A stretch of 64,000 nucleotides of DNA from Chimonanthus salicifolius (GCA_013350335.1 CM023537.1:8547438-8611437), one strand, 5' to 3'; shown: positions 22,535 through 35,085, counted from the first letter of the stretch. The notes: a model not told the origin generated them from the sequence alone. Translations and numbers: made by a program.

Positions 22535-23194
22535 GATGTGAAAGCAGAGGCAGGAGATGAGAAGAAAGAGTACCTGCTTTCGGATCAAATCCGAATCCCT
22601 AGAATCTGAAATGTGTACCTGAGGAAGAAGAAGAAGGGGAATTCTGAATCTGGCCCGGCATTGAAGGGGAGACAGAGTATTTTGCAAGAGGGGATTGAGA
22701 AGTGAGAATTGCAAGGGACGAGGAGAGATTTTGCAGAGGAGAAAAGCAGAGAAAGAGAAAGAAAGGAGGCGTTTGGAAGTAGAGCTCTCGTTTGGGAACT
22801 GAGAAGGCGACTTTGGCGTGGAAATACAGACGACTTCTCTTTCACTGCCCGTTTATTTTATACCAGCCGTTGGGTGTGTCGTCCTGACTCTTCTGTTATT
22901 CTCGTTTACTTGACATCTCGAGAAGCCGAGGGAACGAAGTCACGAACGATTAATTCGGATTAAATGAAAATTAATATTTTTTATAAACCCTTTTTATATG
23001 GTATTTTTAAGTACTTATTAAATAATTATTAATTACTAATTTATTAAATATTTAATTTATACTTATTCAACATTATAAATTTATAATCCAATAGGGGTTA
23101 GGCCTAACGGTCAAAAAGCTCCCTTCCTAAAGGAAGATTTTGAATTTGATTCACACTCAAGACTCTTTTTGTCACTCTCCATAGTTGTTTATCC
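22535..23194. other. CLC-d leader, promoter and upstream flank
   Basis: The leader and TATA box occupy 22535-22862. Beyond that, 22863-23084 is AT-rich and featureless. A degraded SINE head starts near 23085 and runs into the hAT-like MITE at 23195. Confidence 0.6.
22854..22862 (-). promoter_or_regulatory. TATA box of CLC-d
   Basis: Read on the minus strand the sequence is TATAAAATA, about 320 bp upstream of the CLC-d start codon. It implies a transcript start near 22825 and a leader of roughly 290 nt. The leader is purine/pyrimidine-biased and has no in-frame ATG before 22534. A small leader intron cannot be excluded. Confidence 0.6.
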
Positions 23195-23618
23195 CAATGT
23201 TATTAAACCCCACCCAACCCGCAAGTTGACCGTGACCGGGCTGGAACAAGGGTTGGGTCATTTTAAGACCCTTCTAAATTAAAAATCCTCTTCGACCAGC
23301 AGGTCAACTCGGTTTTTCTAATAAACCCAAAATGTTTGACCTTTAAAAACTCTTGGTTTCTTTAAATGAAGAAAATGAAGATGAAGATTTTGGTTCTTTT
23401 GAGAATATGATTTTTGGATTAATAATTTTTAGTATTTACAATTGGGTTTGTGAGAAGAAAAAAAAAAATTTATGAAATATAACTTTAGTTAATAATTTAA
23501 TATTATATTAATAGCACGAGTTTGACCGAGTTTGACTATTGGTCAACTCGGTTGAACTTTGTTTAACCCACCCTTCTTCTAAAACGGATCGCTCCACACG
23601 CGGGGTTTTAAAACATTG
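23195..23618. mobile_element. hAT-type MITE, 424 bp, with perfect 8-bp duplication
   Basis: The ends are CAATGTTATTAAACCCC and, inverted, CAATGTTTTAAAACCCC. The duplication GTTTATCC is present at 23187-23194 and 23619-23626. Subterminal GGTCAACTCGGTT-type motifs recur in both orientations. The flanks resemble halves of a SINE, so the MITE appears to have split one. Confidence 0.92.
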
Positions 23619-23649
23619 GTTTATCCAGTGTATATGGGATAAATTTCAT

Positions 23650-24912
23650 TCAAGAGCCTGTAACGGTCTTTCGAATCAGCTGAGAGAATTTCCTTTGTTG
23701 TTATTCGCTTAGGATGAAATGATTTGGGCTGGAGATCCCTCTGGATTATTCTCAGTGAAAGCTTTGATTTACCTAGTGTAAAGTCAACTTTCCAACAATT
23801 ATACTAAATCTTCTTGGTTGAATGCCGCCCCACCAAGAGTCAAAATTTTTGTGTGGTGTGTTCTTAAGGAGAAGATCTTGACAAAAGTTGAATTGAAGAG
23901 AAGAGCTTTGTTGGGGGATGAGGACAACCTATCTTGTATCTTATGCAACTCTCATGTGGAAGATATTGATCATCTTTTTGTTAAGTGTGATGTTGCCAAA
24001 AGATTATGAACAAATTTTCTTAACTTTTTGGGTATTCCTTGGGTTTTTACCAATTTGTGTATTCAAATGTTGAGTGCTTGGAATTTGTCAAGGCTAAAAT
24101 GTAGGTTGAAATGTGCTTGTCAATTATTACCATGAGTCATCCTTTGGTCTATTTGGAATGAAAGGAATGCAAGACTTTTTGAATGTGTAGCTTAGTCGAA
24201 AAATGATCTTTTTCAAAAGTCCAAATGAGATGGTTTACATGGCTCTTGGTGGATCCTAATTTTAAGGGCCTTAAAATGAATGACCTCATGCTATCATGAG
24301 AGGGTTGTTTGAAAGGTTAGGGTAAAAAGGTTAAGAGGAAGAAGAGTTGGAGTCCTCCTCAATTGGGTACTTGGAAATTTAACATTGATGGAGCTTGTAG
24401 AGAGAATCCGGGTCCCGCAGGGATTAGCGGAGTACTCAAAAATCATTTGAGTGAAACATCCGTCATGTTCAATGAGTCAATAGGAGTGAAGGATACAAAT
24501 GAAGCAGAAATTCTCAGTATTAGGAGAGCTCTTGTCATTTGGAAGGTCTACGGCCAAGGAAACTTGATTATTGAAAGGGATTCAACTAATGCTCTTAAAT
24601 GAACTTCAGGTGTGAAACACCCACCTTGGAGGTTGACCAATGTGGTTAGGGAGGTGAGAGATTTGGCAAGTGGGATGGGTGTCTCCTTTGTCAAAATTGA
24701 AAGATCGGCTAACGGCGTGGCAGATTTCTTTACTTAGCTTGGAGTCGACAACCAGTAGGAGGGTGTTTTTCTTATTTGAGTTTTTCTTTTTGTCTTCTCT
24801 TCTCATCATGTTTTTTCTTTTTTTTCTCGGTCTAAGTCTTTTAGGCCTTTTCATGTACTTGTTTCCCCCTCTTTTAATGAATTTTCTTTGATAACTGCTC
24901 AAAAAGAAAAAA
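23650..24912 (+). mobile_element. 5'-truncated LINE: zinc-binding and RNase H remnants (copy 3)
   Basis: This is the longest copy of the LINE family. An RT zinc-binding (zf-RVT) remnant spans about 23700-24010: PPRVKIFVWCVLKEKILTK, then CILCNSHVEDIDHLFVKC. A linker (ILWSIWNERNARLF near 24140) leads to the RNase H domain at 24363-24750: WKFNIDGACRENPGPAGIS, TNEAEILSIRRAL, ERDSTNALK-stop, then FVKIERSANGVADFF. Stops at several points show it is dead. It ends ACTGCTC and A-rich sequence at about 24895-24912. It lies about 0.8 kb upstream of the CLC-d TATA box, in the opposite orientation. Confidence 0.88.
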
Positions 24913-25505
24913 TGAGAGAGAAAAACATTCCTTAATATAAAGAGGCCGGGAGCAAACAAAATGAATCAAATCCCACAGCCCAGCCCACGCCAGGCAGACA
25001 AAATCAGGAACTATCCCATGGAACCAAACAAAAGAAAAAATTGAAGTTTAGAAAACACTCCGACAGAAGCATCTTTATTTAATTATAAAAATAATTTTTA
25101 AACTTTTAATATCTTTATAATTTTAAATTATCTTTTATTTATCAAACTTTTGTATTTTATACGAGACCTAACTTGTATATGTGATAGATCTTTGCCTAAC
25201 TCCATATTCTCTCTTTTTTATTTTTGTTTACTTAGATCCTATACCATTGGCACCATCTTTTAACACAATGAACACATGCTTAAGTCATCCATTGTAGCCA
25301 TCCAAATGAGAATGAGCAGAACGTATATAAGATCATCTGCACTATCCATTTTAAAGGCACCAACATGAAATAAGTCATGGAGAAAAATCTAATCTAGCAA
25401 TGATACAAATCGGCAAAGGTGTCTTGCTGCTTCTCATTTGACTGAGGAATGATTCCATCCCGTATTCTTAATGGGAAAGATGACCCCACATGACACCATT
25501 TGAAT
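24913..25505. other. Intergenic, nothing recognised
   Basis: This is AT-rich sequence between LINE copy 3 and a MITE. No domain, repeat or regulatory site could be supported. Confidence 0.6.
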
Positions 25506-26008
25506 CAGGGGTCGAAATATCGGTCGATGCATATCGTATCGGCAGATATGTATCGGTTTTTTAAGACCAAATGATATCGGCCGATACAATATGTATCGGC
25601 CGTACAAAACCATTATCGGCCACATCGGCCGATATGGCCGATATTCGACCCACAATATCGGTCACCATATCGGCCGATATGCATAAATATCGATATTTAA
25701 AATTTATTTTATTTAAAAAAAAAAAAAACGATACGATTTTTGTAACGCCCCGCCCTTTTTCACTTATTTCTTCCTGTAAATCAGAGTCTATTTTTTTTTT
25801 AATTTAAATGGGTAATTTCCAGTAAATATTTATAACTTAGAAAATCCGAGGTGTTACAGTTTTTCCATGATTTTTCACGGTTCTTCACAGCTTTTTTACA
25901 GTTCTTTCACAAGTTTTGAATACCAGAGGGAGAGAGACACTTATCGACTGATATTGCGTATTTGCATATTGGCCGAAATATCGGCCGGGCCCGTTTTTTT
26001 GACTCCTG
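25506..26008. mobile_element. TATCGGCCGATA-family MITE, 503 bp
   Basis: The termini are CAGGGGTCGAAATATCGG and, inverted, CAGGAGTCAAAAAAACGGGC. Flanking 8-mers ATTTGAAT and ATTTAAAA agree at 6 of 8, a worn hAT-size duplication. The left half is packed with TATCGGCCGATA palindromes and variants. The right half contains a nested 118-bp piece at 25741-25858. Confidence 0.75.
25741..25858. mobile_element. Short TGTAAC...GTTACA segment, possible LTR relic
   Basis: It starts TGTAACGCCCCGCCC and ends GAGGTGTTACA, like the ends of plant Gypsy LTRs. It is flanked by ATTTT and GTTTT (4 of 5 match). At 118 bp it would be a strongly deleted solo LTR inserted in the MITE. Confidence 0.4.
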
Positions 26009-26219
26009 ATTTAAAATATGCTAAAATATTTTAACAATTTAACTATTTCTTAACTTTTTAATGTAAGAGGCATATATATGTATTTTTAGATTTCGTGAAA
26101 TTATGGGACCCATCATTATTGGATGGATCAAATGAGAAGGGTGTGATAAGCTTTATGGATTTTGTAATCATAATTCAACCAATGGAAAGATTAATAATTT
26201 CACAAAATCTATGTATATA

Positions 26220-26570
26220 AATTGCTGAATGATTTAGATTATCAAGAGGTGGAACTTACATATTTCAAACAGTGTCATTTGACGTGAACATGTTGTCCGC
26301 ACTCATCAAATTCAAGTCGCTTCTTCTCTTGACAAACTCACTGACATATTTGCTAAAGGACTGTCAAAACAGCTCTTCTACACCATCGGAGTCTGAAGAG
26401 AAATATTAACAGAAAGCTATCTCATGGATAGGCATTCCCCAATTTGTGTTTTCCTAAATTGTATTCTTCCCTAATCAAGGGATTCTTGATTTATGTATTT
26501 TTCTTTTTATGAATTGTAATTTGTGTATAAAATACATACCAATGGAATCGAGAGAGAATCCAATTCTCAA
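26220..26570 (+). mobile_element. Copia retrotransposon 3'-end relic
   Basis: Around 26285-26395 the sequence reads REHVVRTHQIQVASSLDKL followed by TDIFAKGLSKQLFYTIGV and a stop. This is the conserved C-terminal end of Copia polyproteins (normally ADIFTKGL). AT-rich sequence that could be the start of a 3' LTR follows. The upstream RT is absent. Confidence 0.75.
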
Positions 26571-27182
26571 ACTTCTATCGATACCGTTACAATGGCAGTA
26601 TAGGATTATTTCTCTTAGACTTTTAAGTGAGCTTAGTAATGTCTTTGTGTGATAGTTTTTCATAATCATAGAAAATAATTCTATTGAAAAGTATTCAAAT
26701 AAGTTAAGGCTCGATGATGAGACAGAAATGCTTGCAACAAATAAAAAACTACAATTACCGTAATAAGAAAGTTCATTTTTTTTTCCTTTTTTAAAAGGGT
26801 GCAACCCTAAAGTATCCATGACTTGGTGTTACAAGAAATTGGTAAAATTAGAGTAAATGATAGTATTAAAGTTGGAGAAGTTGATAACAACATTAGCATT
26901 TTTTTATTATAAAAATATCAAATTTATCTCTTTATTCATTTGTTATCACTTAAATTACGAAAAGGCTAAATCATGTCCTTATCAAAATTTTAAAAGTTAT
27001 TCTATTCAATTCAATTTAGACATATCAATTGTAACAATGACAAGAGAATGGACAATTGGGTGGTGCAGGTATTTATTTTGACTAGGCCACTAAGCCACTA
27101 ATGCCCAATGTAGGGTTTCCCACTTAGCTCAATTGGAAAGGAAGAAAGGACGTGAAAAGTCATTGCAATGCCAAGGTGTTGG

Positions 27183-27215
27183 ATTGCTGACCGTCCATTG
27201 TGGACGTTTAGCAAT
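27183..27215. repeat. Near-perfect 33-bp palindrome
   Basis: Arms ATTGCTGACCGTCCA and TGGACGTTTAGCAAT flank a 3-base TTG loop; 13 of 15 positions pair. A related sequence (CAATGGTGGACATTCAGC) recurs near 27284-27303. Confidence 0.8.
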
Positions 27216-28048
27216 GACTACAGTACACGTGTACAGTATATTTTAAAATAATAATAATAATAACAATAATGATAAAACCAACAGTCAATGGTGGACATTC
27301 AGCAAAGCATAACGGTTTAGACAGAAATCGTCACTGTTTTGAATAGTAATCTTATATGAAGAGGTTTCGATATAAGTTTTTAGAGCCCTTTTTTTTATTA
27401 TTATTATTATCAAAATATTGTTCGTATTAAGTTTTTCATTTTTATGTAATTTTTCTAAAAAAATATAAAACTAATGGTAGGAGAGAGAGACCGTATTAAT
27501 GATAATTTGACGAACCGTTATATATCTATTTTTCTATAGTTTTTCTAAAAAAAAAATGTTGATAGGAGAGACCGTATCAATGATAATTCAAGAAATCAAT
27601 ATGTATTGCCAATGCACCCATTTCAGCTGATACATATTGGCCACGGAATTATTTACACCCATACGGAACTAGGGGTGCTGACAATGATCATGACCATATC
27701 AACGCTTCCAATGTTCTCCACCACCCCCACCACCCACCCCCACACACCCGACTCTTACTAGTTTGTAAAAAAAAATATAATTTTTTTTATTGATGGCCCT
27801 CTAAAATAATAAGAATTTTTTAAATAAATCCTCTTTCAATCAGAAATAAAGTTGTATGCCTATTTCTCAATCTTTTCTAAATCAAAGATACAACACTAGG
27901 AAACTAATTATGTGAGATTGAATTTCATTGCTATATTCATTCTATACTCATAAATCTTGTAACTTCCTTTTTTCTCTACACAGGATATGAAAAAAAAAAA
28001 TCTTAGATTAGAAAAATTGTAATATCTGTTAAGTTGAAAGCCGTAGAT

Positions 28049-28114
28049 CAACTGACCAGCCACATACCCATTTGTAAATTTCAACTGACAAGCCACATAC
28101 CCATTTGTAAATTT
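28049..28114. repeat. 33-bp tandem duplication
   Basis: The unit starting CAACTGACCAGCCACATACC occurs at 28049-28081 and again at 28082-28114, with one difference visible (C to A at unit position 9). Confidence 0.9.
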
Positions 28115-30902
28115 CTTGATCTTTTTTTCAATGAGAAACTACGGAAAATTCAGCGTAAAATATTCACGGGTGATACACTATCCTTAGAGTATATTAAGTG
28201 AGGTCATGGGGGTTTAAATCTGACACCTCCCACTTCCTGAAACGGGAGATTACCAGTTGAGCTTGTAAGTATACTATCAAAGTTTTTAAATAATGAAAAT
28301 TTTATGAGAATTAAATGCTTTATTGAATTTTATTAGAGTTGATGTTATCAAGTATGAAGTGATCAAATTTGAAAGTCTTGATAGATATTTTTTAACCCAT
28401 CCATACAACTCAAATAAGACCCATATTTTGTCTTCAATCTAACTCAAAATAAAGCTAATGAAAACATTTGAAACATTAATTTTTGTCAATATTGTACGTG
28501 TAGATATTAGTTTATTCAAATTGAGATAGGTTTAAGATATCAATAATTAATTTTATTTGAATTTTTATTCTTTTAGCATGGAGAAAAAAACTATCGTAGA
28601 TTGATAAAAACTAATGGGGAAGCTGCCAATGCTCTCTCTGATGTATGTATGATTAAACATGAAAGGTTAGTCAAATCAGAGGGTGAGTTTAGTTCAATTT
28701 CAATACTTTTATTAATATCAACTAATATTATTTAAAAGTACAAATTTATTTTTAAAAGTATATTTTGCTCATATAAAGAAACAAAGGTTCTAACTTTAAA
28801 AAATTTAAATCTATTTTGCTCATATAGAAGTGAGTTTCATATAAAAGTGTAAATGGAGTGCAAACAGTAAAAAATAATTTTACGTGCGGCTGTTTTATTT
28901 ATTTTGATAGAAAGCCATTGCTTAATTAAGAAGGTAGATACTCACATTAGAAAATTAATAAAAAATTATTCGACTTGGAAGCCATTAATTATGCCTCGTT
29001 GGAGATTGGAAAATAAATATTATAATATTAATGAAAAATGACAGAGACTTTGATATCGATGATCCAATGTTGGATGAAAATTTTAAAATAGTTAACTTAA
29101 TTAAGGCAACATTATTACAGCCACTTGTATCCTATGATGCTTTCCAATTGATTTATTGCATTCATCTTAACCAAATAATAGGGACCCTTTCACTTATCTC
29201 TATAAATTGTAACTAATTACATAAGAAAGGTTTTAGTTTAGATTTTTATCTACGTAGCCAAAAAAATATTTTAATTTAAATACCATATCTAATTTATGAG
29301 ATTTTTTTTTAAATAACTATTTGGAAAATTCAGCTCAGCCATTCTAAGTAACAAGTGACACGTAAGGCTCTTTAAGGTTTGGAGTTTGGAGTTGAGTCAG
29401 ACTATTTTACTTTTATAATTTTGTTATGGTGATAGGATATGAAATTTGTAAATTATACGTTGGTTTTCCTACAGTTTTTTATACGTAAATTCAAAAAAAA
29501 AAATATAAAACTGATATACTTAAAATGTATTATAGGCGGAGAAGAAATCCAACATATTGTAAATAATTAAAATTCATGCCATATTATTGGTAAATAATTA
29601 AAATTGAAATCACATGAGTGAAATGATGTTCACCTCCTTGCCGTTTTAATATTGGAGTTTTGCTCTAAAACGAGTCTGAGCTCATTTATATATATAGAAA
29701 CTTGAGTATGTCTTTTTGAGATTATTGAAAACCCGATAATTTAGATTGAAAGAAGATATGATGAATTATAAGTAAATTAAATTTAGTTTTAAAAATTGGA
29801 TTTTCGTCACTTAGTGATTAAAGATTTTTAAAGATGTCTTGTGACTTTGACCAGTAAAATCAAATGGTTATAAATTGAATTTCAAGTTCAATTAATTTTT
29901 AAATACTTAAAAAATAAAAATAACCTAAAAATACACAGACACATGTAATAGCTAAACAGGCCAAAAACCCATTGAACTTTTTCATGGGCGTCTTGAAAAA
30001 GTGGAGCCCAATAATCTACATAAACGGGCTCAATGATTTAGCCTGAGTTCGGTTCAACATGCTGATCCACTACTTGAGGAGAAAGGATTGCTTAAAAGGA
30101 TTTGTAATTATGCCAGTACAATTTTAACGGTCGACGTGGGACCAGGTTGAGCGCAATTAGTTTTGCCGATGACAATCAACGGCCTTAATGAGTTATGACT
30201 GGTTGTTCAATTCGTAGCCCAGTGTATTTTAAAATACTCAACTAACTTTCAAACTAAGAAAGTGGGGCCACTTTTTAACGCTCAAGCCTAAAAGTACTGT
30301 ATTTTTTTTTTTATACTAATATTTAATTGATTTGAGCTTCTAAAATTGGTAAAGAAGTTTTAGATCCGACTTTTTTTAGATTATAATAGAGAAAGTCTGT
30401 AGGCGATTTTGTATATTCATAAAATTAGTTTCATCTCTAAAGTAAAAATATTTATATTATTAAAAATTAAAAAATGCTTATTTCTTTTGTGCTTTATTAA
30501 TTCTATACTTATTTATGTACATACAAAGAGAGATTTTATAGAAATTAAACTTGTCGAAGTCCTTTTTCATGTGACTATTATTTAGATATACATCAAATGA
30601 AAATGCTATTAATTTATTTAATAATTAATCTACTTTTATCTAATATAATGGGTCTATTACAATGATCTTTAATTAAAAGCGGATTTATTGCAAAGTCTCA
30701 CTTTATGATGAAAAGTTAAATGCATAGATAAATTTTAAGTGAGCTATCAAACTATTTAAAATGAAATATATTGAATTAATTCTTTCATTTGATTTAAAAG
30801 ATAAGGATAAATTATTTTATAAAAACTTTTACCTATCATATTTAATTCAAGTAATGAAAATATATTTAATAGATATAAAAATCTTCTCAAAATTTAAAGG
30901 CC

Positions 30903-30960
30903 ATCAATTGAGATACCATAATGGCTTGTATTCATTGATTTTAATGGTATCTCAATTGAT
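30903..30960. repeat. Stem-loop with perfect 17-bp arms
   Basis: ATCAATTGAGATACCAT (30903-30919) is perfectly inverted at 30944-30960, with a 24-nt spacer. The spacer motif ATGGCTTGTATTCATTGATT reappears, slightly altered, just outside the stem at 30971-30990. Confidence 0.8.
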
Positions 30961-33109
30961 TTAAAAATTAATGGCTTGTATCAATGATTTGTTTAAATGC
31001 AAAGATATTAATATTATTTTGCCTTTTAATTTATTGAAATTAATTGATAATTTTTTCATTTTTACCCTTTTACTTTTGTAATATATCGCGATAAATTGAA
31101 TGATAAAATATATTTATATATATGACTTTTTAAGAAAAAAATATTGATATACAAATCAATTTTTTTCTACTACTATAATCTCAATTTTAAATTTTAATTA
31201 ACAAAAGGATCAGAGTCTAGTGGGTCCATAATTCATTCAAATTGCAATTCTTCTACAGGTTCATTGCATCAAATGTGGGCCCACTGGCGATGAACGTTCT
31301 ACGTTGGTTTCTGCCCCTTTGGCTTATGTACCTTCTATTAATGAAAACATGGGACAAAATAAGAGCAAATAAGATATGCTTTTGAATTTCGATGCTCTAA
31401 ACTATTAATATTTATTTTTTCTAAAATAGATTTGCTTTTTCGACGTCCCTAAATGGCCCCACATGTCCCTTCCATGGCATCTCTTAATAGAGAATTTGGC
31501 TCTTTTAAATTTTTTATTTTTAATATATATATCTTTGAACGACATCTTATAAATATCTATAGTATTTTTAAGTTTACTATATTTTTATTCAGTAAAATAT
31601 AATTACTGTGTTAATAATGTGTATTTATCGGCACGACAGTAAATTCTCACAAAATTTCTGATAAATTCGCATTAAAAACACAATAAATGGTAATATCCAC
31701 GATAATATCATGATATATTTGTGATAAATTCCATATTAAAATTTTATTTTATTAATATTCTAATTTAATCTATTTTTATTATTTTTAAATATTGTATTTT
31801 TCCCAAGATTTTTCTCTTTATATCCTGATAAAAACTCAAAATTTAAAAATATCTCAATATTACCAATTGCGGTAATATTCTGAGGTGGCTATGCTTGATG
31901 GATATGAGTACTTTTTATATTTAAAAGGAGGGTAATAGTTTTTTTACTAAATTTCAATCTTCATAAATTTTACCTACTTTTATTTTATTAAAAATTCTTC
32001 AAAATATTTATCTAGATATTCTTTACTATTAAATTCAATATAATTATTATAAAACAACTAAATTTTTGAATTTTAAATTTGAAGTCAAGAGTTTAAATGA
32101 TCAGATATCTTCAAAATTTTATAGGTAAAATATACAAGTAATTTAATACATATATATCCTCTGTTAAATCAAGAAAAAATGAGAGAGGTGATGGTGATTA
32201 CAAATAATCAATCAATTAAAACAAAGGGAAAGTTAGAACAAAACACTAGAAAGAGAGCATGTGCTTCTAAAAACAGGATATTCAAACAACTATTTATAAT
32301 CAATTCAAAGGCAAGTCATTCTAATACGGATAAAATTTATTAGAAGACATAGGATGAAGTACAATTTCCTTTTTATTTCTACCGGTGTACTGCTCATCAA
32401 ACATCGGTGAACCGATAATATGACACTTTGCATGTATATGTTCTATATATCGGTTCACCGGTACTTAATAGGTAGTACAACGGTAAAGATAAAATGAGAA
32501 TTTCACTCTATCACGTATCTCTTAACAAATTTTGTCCGTGTTAAGATGGGCGTCTCAACTGAAATTGAGACTTCAATTTGCCTAAAGAAGGTTTACCGGT
32601 GACTTGAGGATATCAAATTGTTGAATTATAGTCACCTGAAGAAGATTAGGTTCTAAATTTGATTGATTGTCTTTTTCATTTGAATTAAAAAAAAAAAGTG
32701 AATTAAAGGGCCCCAGTACTACTAATTGATGAGCCTTTTATAGAGAAACTTGATCGATCTTAACTTTTAATTTCAAACAACACTATTGGATTGAAAACGG
32801 ATCATGTTGCTAGATGCCAATATTTTTTATTTATAGAGACTGATTAGTAAAAATTTAAGTGAATCACACATTTTTTGTTAGAGATACATAAAAAATAGCA
32901 AATGTAATAGATGGGTAAAATTTGATGCCAAATGATCATTTTAGTATGAGCATCTATATTTATAACACTAGTTAGGAAAGTTTTAAGTAGATGAAACATT
33001 TTTTATTGCTAATATTTAGAAAGTGACAAAATCAATATACGTATTGAATTAGACTAATTTCATAGATACACGAATCACCTGCAAATCTTATGAATGAAGT
33101 ATATTCGAG

Positions 33110-33350
33110 AAGAGTCGTATGGGTAAACTAATCATGAACAAAATTTGAACCTAGGTCACTCTCAATCGTGTGTTCAGGCATCTCACTCAACTAATTATTC
33201 GAGGTATGTACACATCCTCCTACACACACCAAATTCCTCGATAGAGCATATCTGTATAAGAAGTAGTCTTTTGGCTGTCGGGATTTGAATCTGAGATCTT
33301 GTGCCCAAACACTGGACTAACCCCAAAAGGGGTTAGCGTGATTTTTTTAC
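33110..33350 (-). mobile_element. Degraded SINE-like sequences, minus strand
   Basis: Read on the minus strand, GGGGTTAGTCCAGTGTTTGG and then CTCAGATTCAAATCCC resemble the boxes of a tRNA-derived SINE. A second head-like motif (GAGTGACCTAGGTTCAAAT) follows. The boundaries are not clear. Confidence 0.45.
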
Positions 33351-34869
33351 TAATTATTATCATAAAAAAATTCCACTTCACATTTGAATTAAAGCTAATT
33401 TCAATGATATATAAAATGTCTAACTATTTGTAAACCTTAAGTATTAAATTAGTTTCAAAAAATTGAACAAAATATCTCTAATTTAATTTGAAAATTAAAT
33501 CATGAAACAGTCCATAGAATAATCACGCAAGGCTGGATCTCTGAAAAAAAAAAAAGTAAAGAGGCGCCCAGCATGTGACAACTGACAAGGCTTTTTCATT
33601 TCAAATCCAATAATTGAATATATTTCATTCTATGAACCTTCGATCATGTGCTAATGGCCCCACAAGTCCTCTTCCAAAAAAGATGTCCACATTAATCGCC
33701 AATTATCAAATGATGTCTTATCAAATTATTTTAACTTTATTTAATAAAATAAATAAGTAATAATTTATTTTACATGTAATGGTTCACTTTAATAATAAAG
33801 ATATATTAAAAAAAAATCTAAGCTGAAAATAAACTTTTAAAAGAAAATAATGTTTTTAATAGTTAAAATCTTTGTTTAAAGACACCAAATAAAAGCAAGT
33901 CATCTGAGTCATGAAAGTTGGCAAGTTTTTCTGAGTTTGTTTTTATTTCTAAAAAAATCAACCATCTCTTCATTTTATGAGAATAGAATTCGAGTTGAGT
34001 TCAGGTTTTTTAATTAAAACCTGTTTTGAGAAAGACATCCTCTATTCCAATGGTAAGTATAAAAGATAATTTTATCTTTATACAATCAAATGCAGATGTT
34101 CAAGTAGGAATTTTATTAAAAATAAAAAATAGAGAGTATTTCTATAATTAATTTTAATAAAAGGAATATTGAATTTTAACATATTTTTATTTACAGAAAG
34201 AAGTGTTTTTTTAATTTTTAAAAGTATCTCTATTTTCTTTTATACCAAGAATTGTTCTTATATTCTACACTAAGACAAAACATAGCTTTCTTATAGTCCT
34301 TCAATAGGCTCATATCATAATTTATCATTCAAATAAAAATAGATCTAAACCGCTCAATCTTATTATTAAAAATGTCTCTTAATTAATGTAATAAGAACAT
34401 ACTTTATTTTATACTTATTGCAAAATTGATCAGAAAATGATAAGTCTCTTCTCATAATCCTCTTAAATATATAAAGTCACGTACAAATTTCGTGTATTGA
34501 AGTAAAACTGAGATGAGTCCAGGTGAAACTAACCCAATAAACTAAAGTCAACTGAGTTATCTGTGTAAATTAATACAACCCATTTATTAACAAAGCTTTA
34601 GTTTTAACTTGTAATACTTCTTCCAAAGTAGCTCCTAGAATATAAAAAAAATTGCACCTATTATATTTTTATTTTATTGCCAAAACCCATTAGGGATTTT
34701 TTTTGGAATTTTCAAAGTTAGAAAATAAGTGTAGATTGCTTTGATAAGCAGTGTGGATTATCTTTATTGTTTTCTCAATGTGAATAGGCATCCCTTGTTT
34801 CTTTGCTTAGATTTCAAAGAGAATGAGTAGAATCTAATTTTAATATGAGATTAGGAGATGTGATTAGGA

Positions 34870-35085
34870 CAATAATGATGCCGTTTGTACATTGAGAGTT
34901 GGCAGGCAGAACTGTGCGATCCTTCTTCGAATTTGGTCACTGAACGGGACCACGTGCGTGATGTGGTAGCACGTGAGTTGTCTACTAAATTACGCCGACC
35001 GATGCCTGTTAATTTTGGTCTGTTTAGATCCGTCGGCAGTCGGCGCAATGGAAGGAGCTGCCCTCATTTCTGGATGAATAAGGAA
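34870..35085. promoter_or_regulatory. GC-rich island with two G-boxes upstream of the DUF642 gene
   Basis: This roughly 215-bp segment stands out in composition from the AT-rich flanks. It holds two CACGTG cores (34951-34956 and 34970-34975) in CCACGTGCG and GCACGTGAG contexts, sites of the type bound by bZIP/bHLH factors. A third CACGTG lies at 35435-35440. Open frames run on both strands, but neither matches a family I know. An enhancer role for the gene at 35828 is inference. Confidence 0.4.

Larger units (their letters stand above)
26571..34849. other. 8 kb AT-rich intergenic block, no gene
   Basis: I find no ORF with family resemblance. Small features are a near-perfect palindrome (27183-27215), a 33-bp tandem repeat (28049-28114), a stem-loop (30903-30960), degraded SINE-like pieces near 28185-28275, 29440-29502 and 33110-33350, and A/T homopolymers. 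The rest is featureless to the eye. Confidence 0.65.
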
